In this document: positions 8,421-19,700 of the stretch, piece after piece
Position numbering within the stretch: the first letter of the stretch is position 1
How the letters are laid out: every line of letters begins with the position of its first letter
From: Rhizobium sp. Q54
GTDB taxonomy: Bacteria; Pseudomonadota; Alphaproteobacteria; UBA7879; VGCX01
Reading direction: 5' to 3'
Assembly (NCBI GenBank): GCA_945870825.1
Contig: CAMBTM010000008.1
Coordinates: 1-54,510 of the forward strand
DNA length: 54,510 nt
The notes under the pieces: model-generated
What the model was told of the DNA's origin: nothing
Databases searched by the model: none
The model's input: only the letters and a program-made list of their open reading frames with translations
Program-made: the position numbers and the translations under genes

Positions 8421-9143
8421 ATGAAGAAAATATTGTTAACAGCAATTTTAGCAACTGCGCCTTTGATGGGCTATGCAGCTGAGACGACAGCATCATCCAC
8501 GGGAGATGCCTTGACAGGTCTTCTTTTGGGTGTTGAAGGCGCGTTCCAACGCACGGATTATAGCCAGAAGTTGGGTGGATTAGAGCCGGGGGATGGGCCT
8601 TTTTCTGAAAAATTGAAGAATCCATCTTATCAGTTGGCTGGAGCTGTTTCTCTGGGTTATTTTACCCGGAAAGATGATTTGTATTACGGTGCCAAGGTTT
8701 CTGTTGGAAAAACATTTGGATCACGGGACAAAAAGAAGGCGTCTGCTGGTGGTAATCAATACCAAAATATTGTGACAAAAGTTTCACAAGCGTATAATTT
8801 GGCTCTGGTTGGTCATTTTGGAACATACGTATCAGATAACCAGGTTGTTTATGGTCTTTTAGGCGTTAAGCGTATCCGTTATGATTTTGACGTTTCTGGC
8901 ACTAATTATGGGGTTAATGGGCCAGTAAAGGGGTCTGTTGGAAAAACAGTCTTCGGGCCTGTCTTGGGGTTTGGGATGAAGCAGGCATTTTCTGAGCAAT
9001 GGGCTTTTAGTACAGAAGTTTCATACGAAAGATATTCCAAAGTAACGACTGGTAACGTTGACACGGCGGCAGGTGCCTTGGTTGGCACAAGCATTAAACC
9101 ACAAGTGTGGAATGTGACTGTCGGTCTTTCTCACAAGTTCTAA
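8421..9143 (+). CDS. Outer-membrane beta-barrel protein
   Basis: The 240-residue protein has a signal peptide (MKKILLTAILATAPLMGYA) and alternating hydrophobic strands separated by polar loops, and it ends in the aromatic residue F that is typical of outer-membrane barrels (WNVTVGLSHKF). The pattern fits the small OmpA/porin-like barrel proteins common on alphaproteobacterial surfaces. It is a paralogue of the fragment at 21938-22390: both share YGLLGVKR/YGLLGIKR, the TELSYERY-type strand, GTSIKP and the same last strand. It has its own terminator. The role could be structural or adhesive; nothing in the sequence decides this. Confidence 0.82.
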   Translation: MKKILLTAILATAPLMGYAAETTASSTGDALTGLLLGVEGAFQRTDYSQKLGGLEPGDGPFSEKLKNPSYQLAGAVSLGYFTRKDDLYYGAKVSVGKTFGSRDKKKASAGGNQYQNIVTKVSQAYNLALVGHFGTYVSDNQVVYGLLGVKRIRYDFDVSGTNYGVNGPVKGSVGKTVFGPVLGFGMKQAFSEQWAFSTEVSYERYSKVTTGNVDTAAGALVGTSIKPQVWNVTVGLSHKF

Positions 9144-9165
9144 AAGTACCGTTACTTCTAATTTC

Positions 9166-9197
9166 AAAAAAGCAGAACATTTGTTCTGCTTTTTTTA
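9166..9197 (+). terminator. Rho-independent terminator of the beta-barrel gene
   Basis: AGCAGAACA and TGTTCTGCT form a nine-base stem with a two-base loop centre, followed by seven T. Confidence 0.85.
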
Positions 9198-9324
9198 TTG
9201 ATATAGCAAATTAGATTAACAAAGACTGAGTATTGGGCTGGTATGCTTAGCATCTGATACACGGCCCGCGAAATAATCATATGATACCAACACGATTGAC
9301 GGGGGAAGGAAACCAGTCTCTTTC

Positions 9325-9430
9325 CGTCATCCTCTCCCGCCCGCCCTCTCCGCCGTCACAATCCCCGCGCGCCCCCTCCGCCGTCACAATCCCCGCGCTC
9401 CCTCTGCCGTCATCCTCGCTCCCCTCTGCC
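9325..9430. repeat. Degenerate tandem array leading into family A element
   Basis: At least five degenerate units of the form CTCTCCGCCGTCA(C/T)AATCCCCGCGC run up to element A2. This is an outward extension of the left arm, like the arrays beside A1, A4, A5 and A7. Confidence 0.75.
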
Positions 9431-9560
9431 GTCATCCCCTAGGGCGGCGGGGACCCAGGGCAACCCTCAAGATATTGCGGTCAAAGCATGGCGGTTCAAA
9501 GGCCTTTCCGCTTGAGAGATCTCGTTTGTAACCCTGGGTCCCCGCCTCCGCGGGGATGAC
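9431..9560. repeat. Family A palindromic element (copy A2)
   Basis: The left arm GTCATCCCCTAGGG and right arm CCGCGGGGATGAC enclose a middle containing CAAAGGCCTTTCCGCTTGAG. That middle is shared, often inverted, with the copies at 30882, 32467 and 35041. Further arm-like units run on to about 9608. Confidence 0.85.
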
Positions 9561-9665
9561 GGCGGAGAGGGCGGGGGATGACGACGGGCGGGGGAGGATG
9601 ACGGCGAAGATGACTGATTCGGGGACTAAAAGATAGGGTTTTCAAGAACTCTAAAACCAAAAAAT

Positions 9666-9696
9666 GTCTACATTTCTCATCACACATTTCGTAGGC
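9666..9696. repeat. Family D short palindrome
   Basis: CTACATTTCTC and CACACATTTCGTAG form an imperfect inverted repeat. The same 30-base sequence occurs inverted at 43494-43523, and its right half recurs near 43841. Confidence 0.65.
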
Positions 9697-9818
9697 GTTG
9701 TTTCATTTCGTGAAGATAACATCGGGGGAGGTGCACTTTTTTAATATTTTTATATACTTGATTTTTTACTTTAAAGTTCTATATCTTACATAAGATTAAT
9801 TTTAAAAGGGCTCTCATC

Positions 9819-12800
9819 ATGTATAAGGGTATTGTAAAAAATCTAGTTTTAATCATAGGAATTATTTTTCCTTTATGGAGTTACTCTGCTCTCCTTGCTC
9901 CTAAATTTCTTTCAGCGAAGAAATGGGATGCCATCATTATGCAAACAGCAGTTCTTGGATATGTGCAGAGAACAGAAACAGTTGCATCCTTAAGAAGCAA
10001 GGGTTGTCCAGATGATAAAATTAAGGCCATGGGATTTACGCTTTATCCCCCCCAATGGGAAGCCTTTCAACAACAATTGGCTGCTATGACGCCTCAGGAA
10101 CGGTATGCTTTTTTAAGCAACCCTCCAGTAGATCACCCTGTTCTGAGTACATTTACTGCCCGTCTGGAAGCGGCTGGTGGACCACACCTGGAAGAATGGT
10201 TCCAGGACAATCTTGATCAAAAATTTTCAATGGATGAAACCCTTAGGGCAGTTCCCGCAGAGCGTGTTAAATTTAATGAGATCATTGAATCTGTTCGCGA
10301 AGAGAGGCTTATTCATAAACGTATTGGCGATCTTGCAGCCACGTATAATTTCCAACTCACTGAAGAACAAAAAAGAGGAATTGCAGAACGTGTCGTTAGA
10401 AATGGTATGCCCCTTGTTGATGCTATTGCAGAACAGATCGAGCCTGTTGAGATCCGTGGCCATGTTCATCTAACCCAAGCCGTTGCCCAATGGATGATAG
10501 ATCACCCAACGTGGGAATATACTAATGGAGTTCTTGCCGTTAAAGAGGATCATTTTAGAGCAGAGATTGAGGAATTTAGGGTAAATCCTTATATTAAGGA
10601 ACATCTTTTGACATCTATTATTTTGCCATCTATTATGAGAGCACAGGGAATTGACGATATTCATGAGGGGTTTTTATCATACCTTAAGGGTAAAAAGAAA
10701 CGTGTCTCTGATGATACGCATCATAGGGTTATAGAGCTTGCAAAAATTCTTGAAGTGCCAAACATTGAAACTCTCTATAAGTTATCTGAAAAGGTTGATG
10801 CCTTTAAGGGTATTAATGGTATAGATGAAAATATAATTTTACAGCTGGCACAAAGACTTTGGCATCTTTCTCAAATACAGCCGCAACTTTCTTTGGAGGA
10901 AAGAAGACTCACAGTTCTTGCTCAGTGGATTTTTGAAGGGGATGAGGTCATTTGGGAAAATGAAGGGCATAAGCTCACTTGGGAAAATTATGGAGACAGA
11001 GAAATAATGACCCATATTGCCCAGAAAATGATGCACTCAAAAAACTCAAAAGAACATTGTTGGGCGGAGTTTTTGCAAGATAAGAAAAGGGTCAAGGATC
11101 TCTTTGATGGTTTTGGCGCCCATAATTATGCAGGGAGATATGAGGGTTTAGACGTTGCGAACAACCAACGCCTTTTTTCTCCAATCATTTTCTCTCAAGA
11201 ATGGTCTTTAAATGCAACAGGTGGATATTGGGATCAAGGGGGTGGTTTTCCTATTATCGATCGTTTGATAGAACAATGGGTTCTTCGAGGGTTAGGGGAA
11301 ATCAATCAGCAAAATTTAACACGGGCCATGGCGCATGTGATTGAACTTAAGGAAGTATCATTAGGAACGAAGTATGATGCTTACTTTGAGGAAGATCCTA
11401 TGGCTATATATGCTAGAGTTAACAATAAACTTTTGAGGACTCAGTTCAAAAAAGAAGCGGAATTGATTGCTGAATATATGTTTAGAAATGTAGAAAATCC
11501 AGATGAAATAGGTGTATCTTTCGAAGAAGCGCAAAGAGAAATATATAGATGTTTTGAGTGTTTGGAAAGTCATGGGTTAAACCTTAAGTTTCTTAGAGAA
11601 CATGTCCCCTCAAGTTTAGAAGATATCCGGGTTCTTGAATTGATTGAAAGGGTTGGCCTTTTAGAGAATCCTATGGGTATTGCTTATTATCAAAAACTTG
11701 CTAAGACCGTTCTTGACGGCGAAGCGTGGAGTTATGAGAACGCATTTGCAAAATTAGAGTCTTTAAAAAGTCCTATACAAAGGAAATTCAGAGAAAAGTA
11801 TGGCATCCAAGAGTGGGGTCTATTAGAGGAATTTGCACAGAAGGCTCTTTTTGGAGGGGACAATCTCCAGCCAATGTCGGATAAAGAAATTCTTAGTGTG
11901 TTTGTATATCTCGATGAAGAGATTATTGATCTCATGGTGAACCATGGGATCAATAAAGACCTAGCTGAACAGATTCGGGCCATTGCTGATGAACCAACAG
12001 AGGATAATGTGACGTTTCTTCAGGAGGCTTTGGGTGGAATTCCTTTCGTAACAGCTAAAGGGGGGATGATTCAATTTGAAGACGACCCCTTGACACTTGA
12101 TTCTGCCAACGATGCATATTATCGTAAGATATACATAAACGCGATAAAAAATGGTTATTCTTTTAAGGAAGTAACAGCCGATGATCTAAAAGCTTATCAT
12201 CTTGCATGCATGCTTAGCGATCCGTTTGCGAATGATCCCTCTTTAAAACATCTCCATGCAACGCCGGCAGATATTTTGGATTTTGCAAAGAAAATGCTGA
12301 GAAAGTGGCTAACAACAAACGAAGGTGTTGATTTTATAGACATACCAGTCCCTAAAGAATTCCTTCGTTTTTATAAAAAAGCTGTTCCAGATGCGGTCAT
12401 AGAGGCTGAAACGGTTTTAACAACAAGAGTCCCAGAAACTTTTGCTAAACGCTCTGCTGCCTTTCGTGAGAAAGTTCATGCATTGCCAGAAACATACCGT
12501 TACGAGGGGTTTAATGCGGTATTGCAAAATGATCATGATCATCCAGCAGTAAGGCGTTATTTTAATAAAATCAATCAGCTTATTGGTGACTATCAAAGGT
12601 TTATAGGGCCTTGGCGTCTTAATTTTGAAGCTTTTAGCATTGATATTCATGCCTCGGATGAAAGAATTGAAGAGGTAACACCTGCGGTGTTACGCGCATC
12701 CTTTAATGGTACGGCAGGGATCTTGGATTGCCAAGAAAAATTAGGCCAACTCGTTGAAAAACTTTGCAATCATGCTCATACCCCAGTAATGAGGGGATGT

Positions 12801-13721
12801 TTCAGCAATATATTACATAAGCTCCGTGTCTTCAAAATCCAAGGCAATGAAGAGACTCTAGGGATGGCTTATAGAATCCTGGAAGATTTTAATCCCGGTC
12901 TTTGTCACAATCATCAGGGAGAAGTTGTGGATATGTTGGAAAAGCATGTCCTGGGTAGCACATCGTTATCCATTGAATCGGCTATATCGACAGTACTTCT
13001 TCGGTGGCGCCTAGACTTGATAGATCGTGCAATTGTATCACTGGCCCCAAAGGTCGCTCAGATTGGTGAATCCGAACAAAAGACTTTTTTAAAAATAACA
13101 GGTGGGCTTCCTTTGGGTCTTCCGGTCTTATCGCGTGATATGCCATATATGTCATGCGTTAGAGTTAATTTAATCCAAGGCCAGGGTGTACCATATTTCT
13201 ACGATTTTAATGAACGGGGAACTCCCTATAATGAAAACTGGAGATTTGAAAGGGTATGGAATAGCATTCTTGGCAAGATGACAGTTGATGCTATGGTAGA
13301 AGTTGTTCAGTCAATTATTGATAAACCTGGAACGCAACCCGCATGTCCTATTTCATGTAAAAAGTTTCAAGACTGGGCAACAAACTATACCTTTCTTTGG
13401 GAATATGTTGATCGTCATGGAGTTGATGCCCTTTGGGATGGTCGAACAAGAATCGTAAAAGCAGATGTGATTAGGACAGTTCTCTATGGTCTTGGATACC
13501 TAGATTTCATTCCACCTGAGGATCCTATGGGGCCAGGAAGAGCCGTAGGGGCTCCAGCGGGCGGGGCAGGGGGACCTGTTCAAGATGGTGTGGTTGTTGG
13601 TGGTCGGATGGATCTGCCAGACTGTTTTCCAAGAATGCGTCGTTCCGTTCTACGAGGGGCAAGGATGGAATGGATTGGTACTGATCCTGCAACAAATCCA
13701 GAAGATCCAACTTATGGATAA
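9819..13721 (+). CDS. Giant exported protein of unknown family, paralogue 1
   Basis: I do not recognise any known domain in this 1300-residue protein. Residues 1-24 (MYKGIVKN, a hydrophobic stretch, SYSA) look like a Sec signal peptide. Residues about 70-290 form one copy of a helical module with the landmarks PPQWEAF, EEWFQDNL (125-132), QLTEEQKRGIAE (179-190) and QAVAQWMIDHP. The middle (300-830) is helical and charged. The C-terminal part (about 830-1300) aligns with the downstream paralogue through DLIDRAIV (near 1064), FLWEYV (near 1191), a VKADVIRTVLYGLGYL segment, a Gly/Pro-rich linker (about 1232-1257) and the tail CFPRMRRSVLRGA (from Cys1269). No transmembrane barrel, autotransporter or protease motif is seen. 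The ribosome site AAGGG lies eight bases before the ATG. A host-directed or surface role is only a guess. Confidence 0.75.
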   Translation: MYKGIVKNLVLIIGIIFPLWSYSALLAPKFLSAKKWDAIIMQTAVLGYVQRTETVASLRSKGCPDDKIKAMGFTLYPPQWEAFQQQLAAMTPQERYAFLSNPPVDHPVLSTFTARLEAAGGPHLEEWFQDNLDQKFSMDETLRAVPAERVKFNEIIESVREERLIHKRIGDLAATYNFQLTEEQKRGIAERVVRNGMPLVDAIAEQIEPVEIRGHVHLTQAVAQWMIDHPTWEYTNGVLAVKEDHFRAEIEEFRVNPYIKEHLLTSIILPSIMRAQGIDDIHEGFLSYLKGKKKRVSDDTHHRVIELAKILEVPNIETLYKLSEKVDAFKGINGIDENIILQLAQRLWHLSQIQPQLSLEERRLTVLAQWIFEGDEVIWENEGHKLTWENYGDREIMTHIAQKMMHSKNSKEHCWAEFLQDKKRVKDLFDGFGAHNYAGRYEGLDVANNQRLFSPIIFSQEWSLNATGGYWDQGGGFPIIDRLIEQWVLRGLGEINQQNLTRAMAHVIELKEVSLGTKYDAYFEEDPMAIYARVNNKLLRTQFKKEAELIAEYMFRNVENPDEIGVSFEEAQREIYRCFECLESHGLNLKFLREHVPSSLEDIRVLELIERVGLLENPMGIAYYQKLAKTVLDGEAWSYENAFAKLESLKSPIQRKFREKYGIQEWGLLEEFAQKALFGGDNLQPMSDKEILSVFVYLDEEIIDLMVNHGINKDLAEQIRAIADEPTEDNVTFLQEALGGIPFVTAKGGMIQFEDDPLTLDSANDAYYRKIYINAIKNGYSFKEVTADDLKAYHLACMLSDPFANDPSLKHLHATPADILDFAKKMLRKWLTTNEGVDFIDIPVPKEFLRFYKKAVPDAVIEAETVLTTRVPETFAKRSAAFREKVHALPETYRYEGFNAVLQNDHDHPAVRRYFNKINQLIGDYQRFIGPWRLNFEAFSIDIHASDERIEEVTPAVLRASFNGTAGILDCQEKLGQLVEKLCNHAHTPVMRGCFSNILHKLRVFKIQGNEETLGMAYRILEDFNPGLCHNHQGEVVDMLEKHVLGSTSLSIESAISTVLLRWRLDLIDRAIVSLAPKVAQIGESEQKTFLKITGGLPLGLPVLSRDMPYMSCVRVNLIQGQGVPYFYDFNERGTPYNENWRFERVWNSILGKMTVDAMVEVVQSIIDKPGTQPACPISCKKFQDWATNYTFLWEYVDRHGVDALWDGRTRIVKADVIRTVLYGLGYLDFIPPEDPMGPGRAVGAPAGGAGGPVQDGVVVGGRMDLPDCFPRMRRSVLRGARMEWIGTDPATNPEDPTYG

Positions 13722-13757
13722 CAATTTTTAATTATTAATTTTAAAAGGGCTGTCATC

Positions 13758-16700
13758 ATGTATAAAGGTATTGTAAAAAATATAGTTTTACTCATAGGGA
13801 TTATTTTTCCTTTATGGAGTTACTCTGCTCTCCTTGCTCCTAAATTTCTTTCAGCGAAGAAATGGGATGCCATCATTATGCAAACAGCAGTTCTTGCATA
13901 TGTTCAGAGAACAGAAACAGTTGCATCATTAAGACTCAAGGGGTGCCCAGACAGTAAAATTCAAGCCATGGGATTTACGCTTTCCAACCCTCTTCCTGCC
14001 ACATGGGTTGATTTCCTCACATTTATCACAGACACTGATACTAAGACTCTTTATGAGGGAGCATTGCAGGAGAGTGCTCGTGCCTTAGGATTTCCAGAAA
14101 TCGGTGGTGGTGCTGGTGGTGAAAACGATGTCGTTACATGGTTTGAAGATAATTTAAGAAACCAACTTCAAGCTTTGGATAATGTGGATGTGGATGCTGA
14201 ACTCAAAAAATTTGAAGAGGTGATTCTTAACCTTAGAAAGGAACATGACGTCCAAGCTGCTGCGCGTAGTTACCCCTATCAACTGACAGATGAAGAAAAA
14301 TATGCACTAGCTTTTCAAATTAAAAACAATAGAAAAACTTTAGAAAAAGCCCTTGCAGAAATTATTGGTTCTTATCCCTTAGAGGGTTTTGATGATCAAG
14401 GTATTTTCGTTGCAAACCAGATGATTGAACAGCCTGATTTGACACGTGATGTGGCTTTTGAGGCGGTTAAAAAACAACGATTTCAGGAAAAAATTGAAAA
14501 CACTTTTACCAATCGTCTCACGCTGGATCAAAAAGGGCGGATGGTGGAATTTATGACAGAAGGGACCTCTTTGGGAGATTCTCTTGTTCGGGTATTAGGG
14601 GGTGACTATGTCGTAGACGAATATAATTATGCAACGGCCATAGCAGACTTTATGATTAACAAATACCATTTGTGTCCTATTGCCTTTAAAAAAGCGAGGT
14701 TGGATCATCTTTTGACATCACTTGATCAATCGCACAAACAATATCATCAAGAAATACGTTCTCATGGTTCTATTGCATTAATTGAAGACCCTAGTTTGAT
14801 TACTCAAGAGAACGTAAGAATTGCCCTAGATGCCATTCTTCGTTCAAAAGGACTGATTCCTTACCCTGAATCTTGGGTAAATTTTCAAAAAGATTTAGCA
14901 GAGATGTCCCGTCAGCAACTGTATCAAGATATCTCAGGGGCCGGACAACAGATGGGCTTTGGGGCTATTGCCCCAGGACAATCCCCTTCACAATGGTTTA
15001 AAGAGAATCTAGACGACATGTTTCAAAATCATCCAGCGATTAAAGATTGTGGGAATAAGGAAGCAAAACGTTTGGAGTTTAATCAATTAATCACCAACCT
15101 TGAAATAGAAGAATCTATCCTTCTTAAAATGCAAGGTTATAGTTTTGCCCTGGACGATGAGCATAAATACAAGATTGCTGAGAAAGAGGTGGAGCGGCGT
15201 CTAACAACATCTCAAGCCATGGCTGAGGTTATGGGAAATGACCGGTTTGATTTTAATGGTTCTCGGACTCTCGCTGTTGCTGAATATATGATTCTTCATC
15301 CAGAACTAGATCCTACGAGTGCATTCGAAGCGGTAAAAATACAAATTATACGCCAAGATATTGATGCACGATTAGGGACTCGAATTGATGATTTTAAAAA
15401 AGGGTTAATGATTCAAGCCATTATTGGCGGCGTGAACTTAGAAGATGCCTTAACACGCGTTATTGAAGATGAATGCAGGATAGGGGAGCATGTGCATGCA
15501 TTGACGGTTGCAAAGGGATTGATTAGGTATACAGACAGAAGTTTGTCGGATCTTCTTAGGATGACCCATATTGAGCATTTGGCTCAAAGTATAGATTTTA
15601 ATATTCTTGGGGTGGAGGATATAGAAGGCCTAAAAAATGATGTAATTTCTTTGGTGAATGGGCGAGATGATGTACGAACAGAAGATATTAATATCACCCA
15701 TTTAAATGGGGCGTTGAAAGGCCGTCTGCGTGACCTTGGACTTGTTTTTTATTCACCTGAGTGGGCTGATTTTCAAAGGGCTTTGTCTTCTATCGACCGT
15801 TGTGATGTTCTTTATGAACAGATTCAGAATCTATCGATAGCAAGAGGTTTTCGAGAATATCGTCATAATCGTTCTTTGTCTTCGTGGTTTGAAGAAGAAT
15901 TAAATAATCAATTTGAAGTCAATGAGGATATTAAAGGATTTAAAGACGCTGAGAGACCAAAATTTAATGCTATTATTCAATCTCTTAAAAATGAAGAATT
16001 AATTAGGGAACAAATATTAACCTATCAGGGTTATCAATTGACACCAGAGCAAAAAAGAGGTGTTGCTGAGCATGAAGTTCTTCGCAGACTTCCTCTAAAA
16101 GAAGCTATGGCAGGTGTTATCCCTCAGTTCATTTTTGGTCGTTTTGGTAATAAAACCCTTGATGTGGCAGAACAGATGATCTCGGGCTTTCCCTACCTTG
16201 ATGCAGTCAAGGCGGTCAAGAGAAAATCTTATAGGGATGATTTGCAAACACATTATGGAGCTCGTATGCGTGAAATTAATATCTATTATGGAGAGGATAT
16301 TTTTACACAAGAGATCGAAAAAACAATAGAGGCTGATATCCAAGAAACAGGATATATTTTTAAATCTGTTCTAAAAACGGTTTTTCAAGGGCTCGAAGAA
16401 TATTTTTATGATAATCTCGAGCAACAGCTTAAGAGCGAAGGATCTTTAAGACAAATTTATCTAAGGGTTCGGCTTGATGCAAAGAAAGATGAACTGTGTC
16501 AAGGCATTCCTGAACGGTTCAAAGAAGTTGCCTATCAAGCAATGCTGCAAGAGAATCTCTTATTGCCAATTATAGAAAAAATTACAAAAGAAGATATGGA
16601 GGAAATGCTAGGTGCTTTTTATCCAGGCTACGCAAGCAGTTACGCTATTGCTTCTTTTATTAAGGATATTTCACAATTTCAGGGTGTCACTCCTCAAGCT

Positions 16701-19700
16701 CTTGAGAGGTTGGGGGGCATAACATTTGATGTTGGTCAAAAATGGCCAGAGATTGAATCGATAATAATCGAAAATCTTTTAAGGGCATCTTATCCAGAAG
16801 TATTTTCTTTTATCTCACAGCCTACTCAAAAAGCCATCATAAATAGCGTATTGTCAGATATTTTTGAAACACACAATCTTTTGGGGTCACTTATTAAGGG
16901 GCTTAAAAGAATGAAACTAACAATAACCCTACAAGGACTCGACCGTATCATGACTCTGCCTGAAATCAGCCAATCCATTAGAAAAATTCTAGAAGATAAA
17001 TTTTTATCTGATTGTGAGGAAAATAAGGCAAAAAAATCAAGAGAGATTATAAGTTGGCGAGATATCCAGGCTGCAGAACGAAAAAAGAAAGAGGCAGAGC
17101 GAAAACGTGAGCTTGACGGATTGACAGAGGAACAATTGGCTGAATACAAAGATGATTCTGCAGATCAAAAAGGCATTATGATCAAGCGTCTCGCAGATAA
17201 AGTTATTGATGATTTAAAAATGGATGGGTTTAGAAATGCTGACCTACAAAGCTCTATTCATAGGGTACTCGTTAAGGAAAAAACGGAGCAGGACAAATTT
17301 ACATATGTAAAAAAACAAAAAGAAAATTTTGCAAGATTAGCTTTGCCCGATTTTTCTGATCCAAGACTTCAAGAGATAATTGCAAAAAATATGTATGAAA
17401 GCAGGGCCTTTCTAGGCACAGAAGATGATATTTACTTGCGTCAATATGCTATTGCAAAATATTTTGCTGAACGAGAAGGACAGTCTTTTGACAAGCTTTC
17501 TGTGCGAAAATTATTTATAAATATTGCTAGTCGTATGCTCGAAAAAGCGGATGGAGAATATCAACAATTCTTCTATCATAGGGATCAAATTGAGCAAGCT
17601 ATAGCGAAAAAGTTAGGAGATTTAGATTCATTCTATGTGAATAATTTTTCTCCTGATGTGGATTATACTGCTATGGATCCATGGGAAGAAAATCTGCATA
17701 AAAAACGTATTGCCGAAAAAGAAAAAAACAGATTACTTTTTAATCCTTTTATGAAAGGGGGGATCTATCAGTTACGATTCAATGATCCTACTTTGGAGTT
17801 AAATGATACTAAAAAAGAATTAGCCCATTACATGGCCTTAGAAAATCTTGATTTTCACGTTAATCCTCGAACCGATGAAGAATGGGAACGTAATCGACAG
17901 ACTTTGATGAAAGCCTTTGAGCTGATGGAATATCATAAAAAAGCTGATTCAGGCACTATAAATGAAATGTTTACTCGGGGATCATTGCTTAGAGTTGACG
18001 GTAATGATGCATTTTTGGAAGATCCTTCAACCGCAAAGGGTGTTCAACAATATCTTGGTATGCCTTTAAAATACAAAATAATACGATCCTTTGTTCAGTC
18101 AAGATCTAAAAAAATCGCTCAACGTCTTTTTTCTCAAGAGGCTCTCGAGAAATATGAAAACTATGAAGGTGTTGTGTTAAAATTCAACCAGGAAGTTGAA
18201 ACAATAAATATTGAGAATAAAACTGCCTTGATACAAAATATAAAGGGTTTTTTTGGGCCCAGTAAAAACCACTATCTATCGCTAGAGGATATTATACAAC
18301 TTTTTTCGACTATTTTTGGTTCGGCATATAAATTTAAAGTTGAGGATTTAGACGATAACTATAGGGAATTATTGGGAGATCTTGTATTATTAAGATTTTT
18401 GCAGTTTTCTCAAATAGGTAACCAACTTGCAGTATTAGATAAAGATTTACCTGATAATATAAACAAAGATGAAAAAAATGCATTTTTGTTTTTAAGATCA
18501 TTCGCACAATATTCAGTGCAAAAGAATAAAGCAATTAAATCAATTTTGGATGATTTGCGCAAGGATAAGGAAGAAAAAAAAGCACTCTATTCTTCCTATG
18601 GCGTAAAAGAAGAAGATCTTGACACCCTTGTTGCACAGGCTTTCCATGGCGGATCACAATTCCGTGGGATTTCTGATCGCCTTGTTTTGCAGAATTATTT
18701 TTATGATAGTATTCAATATTACGATGAAGAAGGTGATCTTTTAGAGTCACATCGAAATGTTTTAAACAACATGCTGCATTATAATATCTCCCATGTAAAA
18801 TCAAAAATGTTTGATAGAATTTCAACCTATTCTAATGCAAACGGCTTAGGACTAAAGGCTGATGATATTCTTTGGCTTACTAAAGAAGGTGATATTGTAG
18901 GCAGGGGTGTTACGTTTGCTCAAATATGTGCAAGTATTCAAGCGTATTTGATGGAAAAATTACCAATATATCTAGTGTCGAAACGGTCTGTTCCTGACCT
19001 ATTGGCAAATCAAATTGTTGAACGATCAGTAAATGGTGGTGGGAATTTTTATTCCGTACAAATGGATGAAATTTCTAAAGCTTCTCAAGAATGGTTGGCT
19101 ACGAAATTAGATGTTGCTGTAGGCACTGATGATCTGTTAACCCTTGGAAAACAACTTGTGCGTTTAAATATAGAAAGAAATGCTTCTCTTATGCTTTCTG
19201 ATGAATCATTAGCAGGCGTGGACCTCAACGTATTGTATCGCAATGTGGAAATCCTCGTTGCTCATAAGGGTCGTATTCAGTCTTTCATGCAGGACAGCAA
19301 TTTAGAGGGAGATCGAGATTATCCCAAAGAAGAGCAGGCTGAGTCTATGATTTTTGATTGGATAAAAGATGGAAAAGATATAAGGGCGATTAATGAAAAT
19401 GATGTAAAAGAAGAGCAATTAATCAGATGGTTTAAAGAATCAGGGATATTAAAACATGTGAGAGATAATCATATAGGTCTGCAGAAATTTGCAAAAAAAG
19501 TTCTTGTTATGGGTTATGAGGAATTTCTTAGGGGATCATCAGAAACCTGGGTACCTTTGTACCAACAAGCGAATCGTATGTTGCCAGAACAGGTTCAAAA
19601 CTATGAAAGAATATATTGGAACCAAACTAAAACGACATTTAGTGCAAATAAGGATAAAATAGACAAAGAGATCGCAGGATTAAAGCATACAGTCTCTTAT

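Noticed and set aside
9496-9687. Open frames inside repeat elements (also near 30883, 32466, 34887, 35049, 54188)
   Set aside because: Their proteins are Pro/Arg-rich translations of palindromic repeats and recur with the repeats; no independent coding evidence.
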